DNA of 41,506 nucleotides from Bacteroidaceae bacterium (GTDB taxonomy: Bacteria; Bacteroidota; Bacteroidia; Bacteroidales; Bacteroidaceae), in NCBI GenBank assembly GCA_024401055.1, contig JAKSLT010000017.1, positions 1 to 41,506 of the forward strand, given 5' to 3'. A program made the translations under genes and the position numbers. The notes under the pieces are model-generated. The model was given only the letters and a program-made list of their open reading frames with translations, was not told where the DNA came from and searched no databases. Below, one piece after another: positions 1-7,817 of the stretch. Position 1 is the stretch's first letter. Every line of letters starts with the position of its first letter.

Positions 1-997
1 GGTAGCCGGCCTGCGAGATGGCGGAGAAGGCCATGAATCGCTTGAGGTTCTTCTGGCGGATGGCGAAGAGGTTGGCCACGGTAATGGAGGCGATGATGAT
101 CCAGAAGAAGGCCCAGTCCCACTCGGTGACGAACTGGCAGAATACTTTCTGCAGCACGGTGAGGAGCACGAAGGCTGCGGAACCCTTGGAAATCACGCTG
201 AGATAACCGGTGACGACGGTGGGAGCGCCTTGATAGGTGTCGGCCGTCCAGAGGTGGAAGGGCACGAGGGAAATCTTGAAGCCCATGCCGGTGATGAAGA
301 GCGTAAGACCGAGAATGGCGATGAGTTTGGAGTTCAAAGCCCAGTCGGCAACGCCCATAAGGCCGTTGATGTCGTTGAAGTAGAGCGTGCCGGTGGCGCC
401 GTAGATGAGGCTGACGCCGTAGAGTAGCAGGGCGCTGGAGAAGAGGGCGAGGAGGATGAACTTCGCGCCGGCTTCTGCGCTTTCGTAACGTTTCTTGTCG
501 AAGGCCACGAGGGCTGCCATGGGGATGGAGGCAAGTTCGAGGCCAATGAAGAACATCAGGAAGTGGCCGCTGGAAATCATGAGGTACATACCGAAGAGGG
601 TGAAGAGCACGAGTTCGTAGAATTCACCCTGTTTGATCCAGTTCTCTTCGCGGCGCAGCCACTTGTTGCTCATGAGGAAGACAACGATGACGCCGATGTT
701 GAGGACGGTCTTCATGATGGAGGCCATAGGCGTGGCCTGATACATGCCGCCAAAGGCTTCTGCAACTCCGGGGCAGCAGGGGCAGGCGGTAAGTATCGTA
801 TGAATCGTGAAGAGGATGAGAGGCAGGGTGCGCTTCATGCGGCATACGCAGAAGGCTTTCTTGCCGCCGCAAACTTCAGAACAGTCGAAGCCCTTCTCGC
901 TGCGTCCGCAAAGGAATAGGTCGGCGATAAACACCAGGCAGATGACAGCCAGCAGGCTGAGTTCTGCAGTCATATAAAGAAATTGACTATAATCCAT
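1..997 (-). CDS. nuoN: NADH-quinone oxidoreductase subunit N (3' end cut by window)
   Basis: Antiporter-like membrane subunit of complex I; couples quinone reduction to proton pumping. Reading from the ATG at 997 gives 332 codons open to the window edge, so the C-terminus is missing. Family signs are the conserved Glu in a helix around GLELASIP, the stretch [14 protein letters not shown] with the following VISKGSAAF lysine, and [14 protein letters not shown] at the cut end. The N-terminus is odd. Between the first two helices lie C30, C39, C43, C50 and C52, and just after the second helix comes a CPCC motif (72-75). I do not know this Cys-rich pattern from other NuoN proteins. The gene follows nuoM by about 21 bases in the nuo operon. 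Identity is secure; the role of the cysteines is unknown. Confidence 0.95.
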   Translation of the reverse strand, partial: MDYSQFLYMTAELSLLAVICLVFIADLFLCGRSEKGFDCSEVCGGKKAFCVCRMKRTLPLILFTIHTILTACPCCPGVAEAFGGMYQATPMASIMKTVLNIGVIVVFLMSNKWLRREENWIKQGEFYELVLFTLFGMYLMISSGHFLMFFIGLELASIPMAALVAFDKKRYESAEAGAKFILLALFSSALLLYGVSLIYGATGTLYFNDINGLMGVADWALNSKLIAILGLTLFITGMGFKISLVPFHLWTADTYQGAPTVVTGYLSVISKGSAAFVLLTVLQKVFCQFVTEWDWAFFWIIIASITVANLFAIRQKNLKRFMAFSAISQAGY

Positions 998-1018
998 AGT
1001 TGTAATGCAGTTTAAGGG

Positions 1019-2548
1019 TTAGAAGGGAACGTTAAGGAATTGCTTGGCGCCATCGAGTACGTCGATGATGGGGCCTACGCCAGTGCCAATCATATCGCTT
1101 ACCCACCAAGGAGCGAGGCCGAGGCCGGCAACGGAAAGGATGAGGCAGACAACAGAGAAGCGCTCGTCCCATGTGGCATCGGTGAGCAGGAGGTGATGCT
1201 CGTTGGTGCAGACACCATAGAGAATCTTGCCCACGAGGCGCAGGATATAGACGGCGGTGATGACGATGGAGGTGCAGGCGATGATGGTGAGGGTGGTGTA
1301 GAACGCGCCCGTATTACCGAAGGCACCTACGAAGATGGTCATTTCTGCCACGAAGCCAGAGAGACCGGGAAGGCCGAGGTTGGCCAGACCGGCGATGACG
1401 TAGCATACGGCGAGGAAAGGCATAATCTTCATAAGGCCGGCCAGCTCGCGGACGTCGCGGGTGTGGGTACGGCCGTAAATCATACCGATGAGGGCGAAGA
1501 AGAGGGCCGTCATTAAGCCGTGGGAGAGCATCTGGAGGATAGCACCCGTGGCGGCTACGTGGTTCATCATGAGGATGGCGAAGAGCACGAGACCGCAGTG
1601 GGAAACGGAGGAGTAGGCGTTGATGTACTTGAGGTCGGTCTGCACGCAAGCGCTGAAGGCACCATAGACCACGGAGATGGCGGTGAGGATAAGGAATATC
1701 CAGCCCATTTCGTTGGCAGCCTCAGGCATGAGGTACATGGCGATGCGGAAGCATCCGTAGCCACCGAGTTTCATCAGCACACCGGCATGGAGCATGGAGA
1801 CGGCGGTAGGCGCGGAGGCGTGGCCGTCGGGAGACCATGTGTGGAACGGGAACATGGCACCGAGCACACCGAAACCGGCAAAGGTCATGGGGAACCAGAA
1901 ACGCTGAAGCGAGAGAGGTACAGCCACGACTGCACCTTCGCGGGCAGCGATCTCGGTGACGTTCATAGTCGTGGCACCGGCGCCGAAGTAGATACCGAAG
2001 ATGCCGCACATAAGGAAGGCCGAGCCACCCATGAGCATGAGGGTAAGTTTCATGGCCGAGTATTCCTTCTTGCCCGAACCCCACACGCCGATGAGGAGGT
2101 ACATGGGGATGAGGGCTATCTCGTAGAACATGAACATTGTGAACATATCCACGGAGATGAAGAAGCCGAACACACCCATAGAGAGAAGGGTGAACCAGAG
2201 GAAGTACTCCTTCGTAAGGGGCTTGAGTTGCCAGGAGGCGAAGGTGCCGGTGAAGACGATGATGGAGGAGAGCAGCAGCATGGCCACGCTGATGCCGTCA
2301 ACGCCTACGGAATACTTGATATTGAGTGCGGGGAACCAGTCGAAGCTGGCGGTGTAGAGCATGGGGAACTCATCGGCGGGCATGGCTGCGCGGTCGCCGA
2401 TGAAGGTGTAAGTGAGATAGATGGCAAGGGCCAGAAGTGCGGTACTACCTGCCACCATCACGCCGCGCACCTGATTGAGGTTGCGGGCTATCCACAAGCC
2501 GAAGAGCATCAGCAGGGGAATCAGTACGAATATAGAAAGGAAATTCAT
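1019..2548 (-). CDS. nuoM: NADH-quinone oxidoreductase subunit M
   Basis: Second antiporter-like proton-pumping subunit of the membrane arm of complex I. The 509-residue length is normal. It is almost entirely hydrophobic helices, with the conserved glutamate in MFYEIALIPMYLLIG (about residue 142) and the channel signature FPFHTWSPDGHASAPTAVS followed by HAGVLMKLGGYG, which holds the buried lysine. It lies between nuoL (25-base gap) and nuoN (21-base gap) and must be co-transcribed with them. No anomalies are seen. Confidence 0.97.
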   Translation of the reverse strand: MNFLSIFVLIPLLMLFGLWIARNLNQVRGVMVAGSTALLALAIYLTYTFIGDRAAMPADEFPMLYTASFDWFPALNIKYSVGVDGISVAMLLLSSIIVFTGTFASWQLKPLTKEYFLWFTLLSMGVFGFFISVDMFTMFMFYEIALIPMYLLIGVWGSGKKEYSAMKLTLMLMGGSAFLMCGIFGIYFGAGATTMNVTEIAAREGAVVAVPLSLQRFWFPMTFAGFGVLGAMFPFHTWSPDGHASAPTAVSMLHAGVLMKLGGYGCFRIAMYLMPEAANEMGWIFLILTAISVVYGAFSACVQTDLKYINAYSSVSHCGLVLFAILMMNHVAATGAILQMLSHGLMTALFFALIGMIYGRTHTRDVRELAGLMKIMPFLAVCYVIAGLANLGLPGLSGFVAEMTIFVGAFGNTGAFYTTLTIIACTSIVITAVYILRLVGKILYGVCTNEHHLLLTDATWDERFSVVCLILSVAGLGLAPWWVSDMIGTGVGPIIDVLDGAKQFLNVPF

Positions 2549-2573
2549 AGCGTATAGTGATTAGTAGTAAGCA

Positions 2574-4595
2574 TTAAAGAACAAATACCATTATGCCCAG
2601 CACGGCGAGTACACCGAGGAAGAACCAGATGGCATACTGCTGAACACTGCCGCTCTGGAAACCCTTGATGAGGGCGGAGAGCTTGTGCGTGCCCCAAGCG
2701 AGGAAGTTGAAGAAACCGTCGATGACGTGGCGGTCGAACCAGGCGATGGGGGTGCTGATGCGGGCGAAGATTATCTTATGGGTGACGAACTGATAGACCT
2801 CGTCAAGGTAGAAGCGCTTGTAGGCCCAGCGGTGGAGGTGCGGGGCGGCAGCGTACATCTTGTCGGCGATAGGCTGAGTCTCGCCCTTGAATATCCATGT
2901 GGCGAGGCCTATGCTGACGAGGGCGATGCAGGTGCTGGTGAGAGCCACCTGAGTGTCGAAATGAACGCCATAGACGGCACCGCTGGCGGTGACGAAGGAA
3001 CCGAAGTTCCAAGTCTCGGGCAGGATGCCGAAGCCGGCGAGCGTGGTGACGGCACCAACGCCGACTGTGATGACGCTCAACACGATGAGGGGCAGCGTCA
3101 TTGTCCAGGGTGCCTCGTGAGGCGTGTGCTCGGCATGGAGTTCCTTGTTTTCGGTGCCCCAGAAGATGCCGTAGTAGAGACGGAACATATAGAAGGCCGT
3201 CATGGCGGCCACAGCCGTCATCCACCAACCGCAAATGCTATTGTACTGGAAGCAAGCGCTGATGATTTCGTCTTTCGAGCTGAATCCGCTGAAGAAAGGT
3301 ATGCCGGCAATGGCGAGGCAGGAGATGAGGAAAGTCCAGCGGGTGACAGGCATGTATTTGCGCAGACCACCCATGGCGCTCATCTCGTTGCTGTGGACGG
3401 CATGGATGATGCAGCCGGCGCCGAGGAAGAGGCAAGCCTTGAACATGGCGTGGGTGAAGAGGTGGAACATGCTGGCCATATAGCCGAGGCTGGCGTGGTT
3501 GAGGTGTTCGCCCTCACCGGGGAGGCATACGCCGAGGGCCACCATCATAAAGGCAATCTGCGAGATGGTGGAGAAGGCCAGCACGCGCTTGATGTCGCTC
3601 TGGGCGCAGGCCACGGCGGCGGCATAGAATGCGGTGAAGGCACCAACCCAGACGACTACGGAGAGCGTCTGCGGAGCGTATTCTATCCAGATGGGGAACA
3701 TACGGGCAATCTGGAATACACCGGCCACGACCATCGTAGCAGCGTGGATAAGGGCGCTGACGGGCGTGGGGCCTTCCATGGCGTCGGGCAGCCAGATGTG
3801 GAGGGGGAACATGGCACTCTTACCGGCACCGCCGATGAACATCAGCACGAGGCTGATAGGCAGCACGGCATAGGCCGCGTTCTTCACAAGGGCTGTCTGC
3901 GGGTCGCAGGGGATGAAGGCTGCGGCACCGTCGGCCATCTGCACTTCGCTGCCGGCAAAGCTGAAGTTAAAACTCTGCGTGTAGTAGCCGAAGATGAGGA
4001 TACCCACGAGGAAGAACATATCAGCAAAGCGGGTGACAATGAAAGCCTTCTTGGAGGCGGCGATGGCGGGCGCCGTGGTGTAGTAGAAGCCGATGAGGAG
4101 GTAGGAACTTACGCCTACGAGTTCCCAGAAGAGGTACATCTGGAAAATGTTGGTGGCAAGTACCAGACCAATCATCGACATGGAGAAGAGCGACAGGAAA
4201 GCATAGTAGCGCTGGAAGCCGCGTTCTCCGTGCATGTAGCCGAAAGAGTAGATATGCACCATAAGAGAAACGGTGCTGATGACCACGAGCATCATCACGG
4301 AGATGGGGTCGAGGAGGATGCCGAGGTCGAAGTGCAGGTTGCCCAAGGGCAGCCAAGTGGTGTTGAAGGGCACCAGGGTGGGGAGGGAGCCGTCTGCGAG
4401 GCGTTCCGTCTGGAAGAAGTATTGCCAGGCCGTCATGTAGGACAGCACGGTGACAATGCCCAGGGAGCAGGTGCCGATAAGGCCGGCAGCCTTGTGGCTC
4501 CACACCTTGCCGCACTTGGGGATGTCCATATCGACGATGCCGATAAGGAGGAAACTGAAGAGCGGCAATAATAATATAAATAATGTATATGACAT
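2574..4595 (-). CDS. nuoL: NADH-quinone oxidoreductase subunit L
   Basis: Distal antiporter-like subunit of complex I, carrying the long lateral helix that braces the membrane arm. At 673 residues it is full length. Visible signatures are WELVGVSSYLLIGF (functional Glu), FPLHIWLPDAMEGPTPVSA followed by LIHAATMVVAGVF, and a C-terminal extension rich in charged residues before a last hydrophobic helix (VQQYAIWFFLGVLAVLGIMV), as expected for the lateral-helix region. It sits between nuoK and nuoM. The nuoK-nuoL spacer carries an AT-rich hairpin repeat. Confidence 0.97.
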   Translation of the reverse strand: MSYTLFILLLPLFSFLLIGIVDMDIPKCGKVWSHKAAGLIGTCSLGIVTVLSYMTAWQYFFQTERLADGSLPTLVPFNTTWLPLGNLHFDLGILLDPISVMMLVVISTVSLMVHIYSFGYMHGERGFQRYYAFLSLFSMSMIGLVLATNIFQMYLFWELVGVSSYLLIGFYYTTAPAIAASKKAFIVTRFADMFFLVGILIFGYYTQSFNFSFAGSEVQMADGAAAFIPCDPQTALVKNAAYAVLPISLVLMFIGGAGKSAMFPLHIWLPDAMEGPTPVSALIHAATMVVAGVFQIARMFPIWIEYAPQTLSVVVWVGAFTAFYAAAVACAQSDIKRVLAFSTISQIAFMMVALGVCLPGEGEHLNHASLGYMASMFHLFTHAMFKACLFLGAGCIIHAVHSNEMSAMGGLRKYMPVTRWTFLISCLAIAGIPFFSGFSSKDEIISACFQYNSICGWWMTAVAAMTAFYMFRLYYGIFWGTENKELHAEHTPHEAPWTMTLPLIVLSVITVGVGAVTTLAGFGILPETWNFGSFVTASGAVYGVHFDTQVALTSTCIALVSIGLATWIFKGETQPIADKMYAAAPHLHRWAYKRFYLDEVYQFVTHKIIFARISTPIAWFDRHVIDGFFNFLAWGTHKLSALIKGFQSGSVQQYAIWFFLGVLAVLGIMVFVL

Positions 4596-4601
4596 AATTT
4601 A

Positions 4602-4690
4602 GGATTATTGGATTACTGGATTATTAGATTATCAGTTACCAACTTTCGTTGAGAAACCGATTGTCTTATAATCTTATTATCTCATTATCT
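4602..4690 (-). repeat. Intercistronic AT-rich hairpin repeat, copy 1 (nuoK-nuoL)
   Basis: On the plus strand, repeated GGATTAT/AGATTAT words lead to a core ATCAGTTACnAAC...CGTTGAGAAAC and then to TCTTATnATCTTATTATCTC words. The two flanks are partly inverted complements, so the transcript could fold into a long hairpin between cistrons. Related copies lie at 5563-5651, 6460-6558 and, with a different core, 7690-7815. The copy overlaps the nuoK stop codon. Confidence 0.8.
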
Positions 4691-4997
4691 AAAATTTCAG
4701 TTTCGTGAGCTTATCCACACCGAGGTGTGTGAGCTGACGGTAGATGTTAATCATAATGGCGATGGCAATGGCGCTTTCAGCCGCAGCGATGGCGATGGTG
4801 AAGAGGGCGAAGAAGTAGCCCTCGTGGCCTTCGGGGAAGAGCATACGGTTGAATACGGCAAAGTTGATGTCGGCTGCGTTGAGCATCAGCTCAATGGAAA
4901 GCAAGATGGCCAGCGTGGAGCGGCGTGTCAAGAAACCGTAGATACCAGCAAACATCATGATGGCCGAGAGGCCGAGGAGGCATTCAATATGTATCAT
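4689..4997 (-). CDS. nuoK: NADH-quinone oxidoreductase subunit K
   Basis: Small three-helix complex I subunit in the proton channel chain, 102 residues as usual. The two conserved buried glutamates are visible: E36 in LLSIELMLNAADINF and E74 in IAAAESAIAIAIMI. It is downstream of nuoJ (39-base gap) and upstream of nuoL (93-base gap with a repeat). Identity is secure. Confidence 0.96.
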   Translation of the reverse strand: MIHIECLLGLSAIMMFAGIYGFLTRRSTLAILLSIELMLNAADINFAVFNRMLFPEGHEGYFFALFTIAIAAAESAIAIAIMINIYRQLTHLGVDKLTKLKF

Positions 4998-5036
4998 AGT
5001 GGTAATGTTTAGCGTTGAATGTTTAATGTTTTGCAG

Positions 5037-5549
5037 TTATCTTTTACGGGCGATGACGAGTCCGCCGACGATGCAGGCGAGCAGCAGCACACTGACGGCC
5101 TCGAAGGGCAGGAGGTAGCCCTCGTGGTTGGTGCTCAACATGTTCTTGCCGATTGTGGTCATGGGCATGATAGTCTCGTCGGGACTTGTGAGTGCGGCCA
5201 CGTCGAAGCCGTGGAGGCAGAGGATGGTCATGAAGATGCCGAGGCCCACCAATGCGATGACGGCAGCACCGATATTCTTGAGGAGAGTATTCTCTGAGAG
5301 CTTGTCTTCCTTGGCGGAGGTGAGCAGCACGGCAAATACGAAGAGGACGATGACGCCTCCGGCATATACCATAGTCTGCACGGAGCCCAGGAAGGTGTAG
5401 CCCATCAGGAAGTACAGGCCTGCGGTTCCCAGAAGGACGAGCAGCAGGTAGGTGACAGCGCGCACGATGCTCTTGGTGAGCACGGTGGCAATGGAGCCGA
5501 GGGCTATCATTGCTGTCAGTACGATGAACATTATTTCAAAGGATTCCAT
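5037..5549 (-). CDS. nuoJ: NADH-quinone oxidoreductase subunit J
   Basis: Membrane subunit of complex I that contributes the bent helix next to the quinone and antiporter channels. It has 170 residues and about five hydrophobic segments, including the conserved region with TVLTKSIVRAVTYLLLVLLG and AGLYFLMGYTFLGSVQTMVY followed by AGGVIVLFVFAVLLT. The middle loop (about 115-145) is variable, as normal. It is flanked by nuoI (103-base spacer with hairpin repeat) and nuoK. Confidence 0.95.
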   Translation of the reverse strand: MESFEIMFIVLTAMIALGSIATVLTKSIVRAVTYLLLVLLGTAGLYFLMGYTFLGSVQTMVYAGGVIVLFVFAVLLTSAKEDKLSENTLLKNIGAAVIALVGLGIFMTILCLHGFDVAALTSPDETIMPMTTIGKNMLSTNHEGYLLPFEAVSVLLLACIVGGLVIARKR

Positions 5550-5562
5550 TGTTTTGATTTAT

Positions 5563-5651
5563 GGGATTATACGATTATGGGATTATGAGATTATCAGTTA
5601 CAAACGTTCGTTGAGAAACTTATAGTCTTATCATCTCATTATCTTATTCTC
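5563..5651 (-). repeat. Intercistronic AT-rich hairpin repeat, copy 2 (nuoI-nuoJ)
   Basis: Same architecture as the 4602-4690 copy: three GATTAT words, the core ATCAGTTACAAACGTTCGTT then GAGAAAC, and TCTTATCATCTCATTATCTT on the far side. The left flank GATTATGAGATTATCAG and the reverse complement of the right flank (GATAATGAGATGATAAG) match at 14 of 17 positions, which supports a stem in the nuo transcript. Confidence 0.8.
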
Positions 5652-5652
5652 T

Positions 5653-6450
5653 TTATTGCTGTGCTTCGGCAACTTTTTTAGCAAAGTTCTCTGCGGCGGT
5701 AGCCAGTTTGGTGGCCTTTGCTGCGGCCTCCTCTGCGGCTGCCTTCAGTTCGGCGTCATCGGGAGCGGCAGCAGCCTTTGCGGCGGCTTCTTCTGCGGCA
5801 ACCTTTTCTGCGGCAGCATTGTCGGCGGCCTTCTTTGCGGCGGCCATCAGTTTGGCCATCTTCTCGTCTGCGGCAGAATCTGCGGCGGGGGCGGCCGGTG
5901 CTGCGTCGGGAGTGGCATTGCCGGCTACGGGCTGACTTTCTGCGGCGGCAGCGGCAGGCTTCGGAGCTACGGCAGGCTTTGCGGGGGCGGGCTTCTCCTC
6001 ACACTTCGAATCGGGCTGGTTGAGCTGCATGATGAGGGCCTCTCGTGAGAAGACGGCGCACTCGTATTCCGGAGCGAAGGTGATGGCACCCTGCGGGCAA
6101 GCACGGGTGCAGAGCATGCAGTACATGCAGCAGCCGTGGTCATAGATGTAGCGTACGAGCTGTTTCTTTTTCTTGCCGTCAACCTCCACCATCTCGCTTT
6201 CTACCTTGATGGTACCGTTGGGGCACTGCATCTCACAGATGCCGCAGCCTATGCACTTGTGTTCGTTCTTTTCGTTATGGGGCATCACCAGCACGCCGCG
6301 GAAGCGTTCGGGGAGCTCATTGGTCTTGCGGTTTTCCGGGTAACGCTCGGTCACCTTTTTAGTGAAGAGTTCGCGGCCGGTTACTTTCAGACCGGTGCAC
6401 AGACTCTTGATACCACTAAACAGACCGCTGAAATAGGACTTGTTTTCCAT
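5653..6450 (-). CDS. nuoI: NADH-quinone oxidoreductase subunit I with long Ala/Lys-rich C-terminal tail
   Basis: Peripheral-arm subunit with two 4Fe-4S clusters (N6a/N6b) passing electrons to NuoB. Cluster motifs are C66-x2-C69-x2-C72-x3-C76-P and C108-x2-C111-x2-C114-x3-C118-P. The ferredoxin-like part ends near residue 148. The remaining ~115 residues are a low-complexity tail: a Pro/Ala linker (151-192) followed by a predicted long charged helix of Ala, Lys and Glu (about 195-263, with words such as AAAKKAAD and AEEAAAKA). Most NuoI proteins end soon after the second cluster. There is no nuoE, nuoF or nuoG nearby, so a tail on the subunit near the input end could contact an alternative partner; that is inference. 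The start is the first ATG, 103 bases before nuoJ's spacer repeat family continues. Confidence 0.94.
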   Translation of the reverse strand: MENKSYFSGLFSGIKSLCTGLKVTGRELFTKKVTERYPENRKTNELPERFRGVLVMPHNEKNEHKCIGCGICEMQCPNGTIKVESEMVEVDGKKKKQLVRYIYDHGCCMYCMLCTRACPQGAITFAPEYECAVFSREALIMQLNQPDSKCEEKPAPAKPAVAPKPAAAAAESQPVAGNATPDAAPAAPAADSAADEKMAKLMAAAKKAADNAAAEKVAAEEAAAKAAAAPDDAELKAAAEEAAAKATKLATAAENFAKKVAEAQQ

Positions 6451-6459
6451 GTTTTCTTG

Positions 6460-6558
6460 GGGATTATGAGATTATTGGATTATGAGATTATCAGTTACTA
6501 ACGCTCGTTGAAAAACTTATTGTCTTATCATCTCATTATCTTATAATCTTATTATCTC
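6460..6558 (-). repeat. Intercistronic AT-rich hairpin repeat, copy 3 (nuoH-nuoI)
   Basis: Third copy of the GATTAT...CAGTTACTAACGCTCGTTG...TCTTATCATCTCATTATC repeat. It is followed by extra AT-rich sequence with TATATATTATATATAA up to the nuoH stop codon. Confidence 0.8.
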
Positions 6559-6593
6559 TATATATTATATATAATGTGTATGTTTAGTGACTG

Positions 6594-7676
6594 TTAATTC
6601 CAAACAAAACCGAAACTTACGCACAGGGCCATTACGACGAGTAGCGTCATCGTCATGGGGAGCATATACTTCCATTCCAGAGTGAGCAACTGGTCAATAC
6701 GCAGACGGGGGAAGGTCCAGCGTTCCCAGAGCAAAAGCATCAGCACGAAGAATACCTTCAGCACGAACCATACGGCACCGGGCACATAGAGCATGATGTG
6801 GTTCCACTGTTCCCAGCCGGGAACGAGCGGTGCTGCCCATCCGCCGAGGAAGATAGTGGCGGCGATGCCGGCGCAGATGAAGAGGTTCATGTATTCGGCC
6901 AGGTAGTAGTAGCCGAAGTCCATGCCTGAGTATTCCGTGTGGTAGCCTGCGGTGAGCTCGCTCTCGGCCTCGGGCATGTCGAACGGGCCACGGTTACACT
7001 CGGCGTTGCCGGCTATCAGGTAGAGAATGAAGCACAGCACGGCGGGCACGTGGCCGCGGATGATGTTCCAGCCGAGGTTTTCCTGCTGCTGGCAGATTTC
7101 GCTGAAGCTCATGGTGCCGGTGAGGCAAATCATGGCGAGCATTATCATGCCGATGGAGAGCTCGTAGCTGATAATCTGGGCACCGGAGCGCATGGCACCG
7201 ATGAGCGAATACTTGTTGTTGGCCGACCATCCGGCGAGCAGTATGCCTACCACGCCGATGCTGCTGATGGCGAGGAAGAAGAACACGCCGACGTTGAAGT
7301 CGATAATCTGCGCGCCTTTGTTCCAGGGCAGGCAGGAGAAGGTGGTCATCGAGGCGGTGATGACGAGGAAGGGTGCCACGTGGTGAAGCAGCTGGTCGGT
7401 GTTGCGGAAGTTGACGATTTCTTTCGTCATCATCTTCAGCACGTCGCAGAACACCTGCAGCAAGCCCCAGGGACCTACGCGGTCGGGGCCGAGGCGGCAC
7501 TGGAACCAGGCGCACACCTTGCGTTCCATGTAAATCATGACGATGGCAAACACGGCGTAGAGCGTGATGATAACCAGAGCTACCAGCACACACTCGATGA
7601 GCACGGTAGCCCAGGCGGGCAGGAAGCTCATCAGCAGCGTGTCAAGCCATTGCGTTACTATATTAAAATCAAACAT
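6594..7676 (-). CDS. nuoH: NADH-quinone oxidoreductase subunit H
   Basis: Membrane subunit at the junction of the arms; forms much of the quinone-binding pocket. It has 360 residues, slightly longer than E. coli NuoH. Signatures are FQCRLGPDRVGPWGLLQ near residue 60, the acidic loop NRGPFDMPEAESELTAGYHT then EYSGMDFGYYYLAEY (about 230-265), and ERWTFPRLRIDQLLTLEWK near the C-terminus. Gaps of more than 130 bases on both sides contain members of the AT-rich repeat family. Confidence 0.97.
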   Translation of the reverse strand: MFDFNIVTQWLDTLLMSFLPAWATVLIECVLVALVIITLYAVFAIVMIYMERKVCAWFQCRLGPDRVGPWGLLQVFCDVLKMMTKEIVNFRNTDQLLHHVAPFLVITASMTTFSCLPWNKGAQIIDFNVGVFFFLAISSIGVVGILLAGWSANNKYSLIGAMRSGAQIISYELSIGMIMLAMICLTGTMSFSEICQQQENLGWNIIRGHVPAVLCFILYLIAGNAECNRGPFDMPEAESELTAGYHTEYSGMDFGYYYLAEYMNLFICAGIAATIFLGGWAAPLVPGWEQWNHIMLYVPGAVWFVLKVFFVLMLLLWERWTFPRLRIDQLLTLEWKYMLPMTMTLLVVMALCVSFGFVWN

Positions 7677-7689
7677 ATTAAAATAATTT

Positions 7690-7815
7690 AGATTATGCGA
7701 TTATTAGATTATAAGATTACCTCTGCCTTTCGCCATGCTTCAAGTTTCTCAAAAGGGAATAGCATTCTGCAACGGTAACTTATTATCTTATTATCCTATT
7801 ATCTTATTATCTCAT
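7690..7815 (-). repeat. Diverged intercistronic AT-rich repeat, copy 4 (nuoCD-nuoH)
   Basis: Flanks are the same kind of words as in the other three spacers (GATTATGCGATTATTAGATT on one side, TATTATCTTATTATCCTATT on the other). The central CAGTTAC...CGTTGA core is replaced by about 60 bases of unrelated sequence. Inverted complementarity of the flanks is kept, so pairing rather than the core may be what is conserved. Confidence 0.6.
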
Positions 7816-7817
7816 CT

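Noticed and set aside
2685-4571. Very long open frame antisense to nuoL (and similar ones antisense to nuoM, nuoCD and the penicillin-binding protein)
   Set aside because: High GC and codon bias of the real genes leave the complement open. The products are Glu/Gly/His-rich, have no recognisable domain and lie exactly opposite conserved genes.
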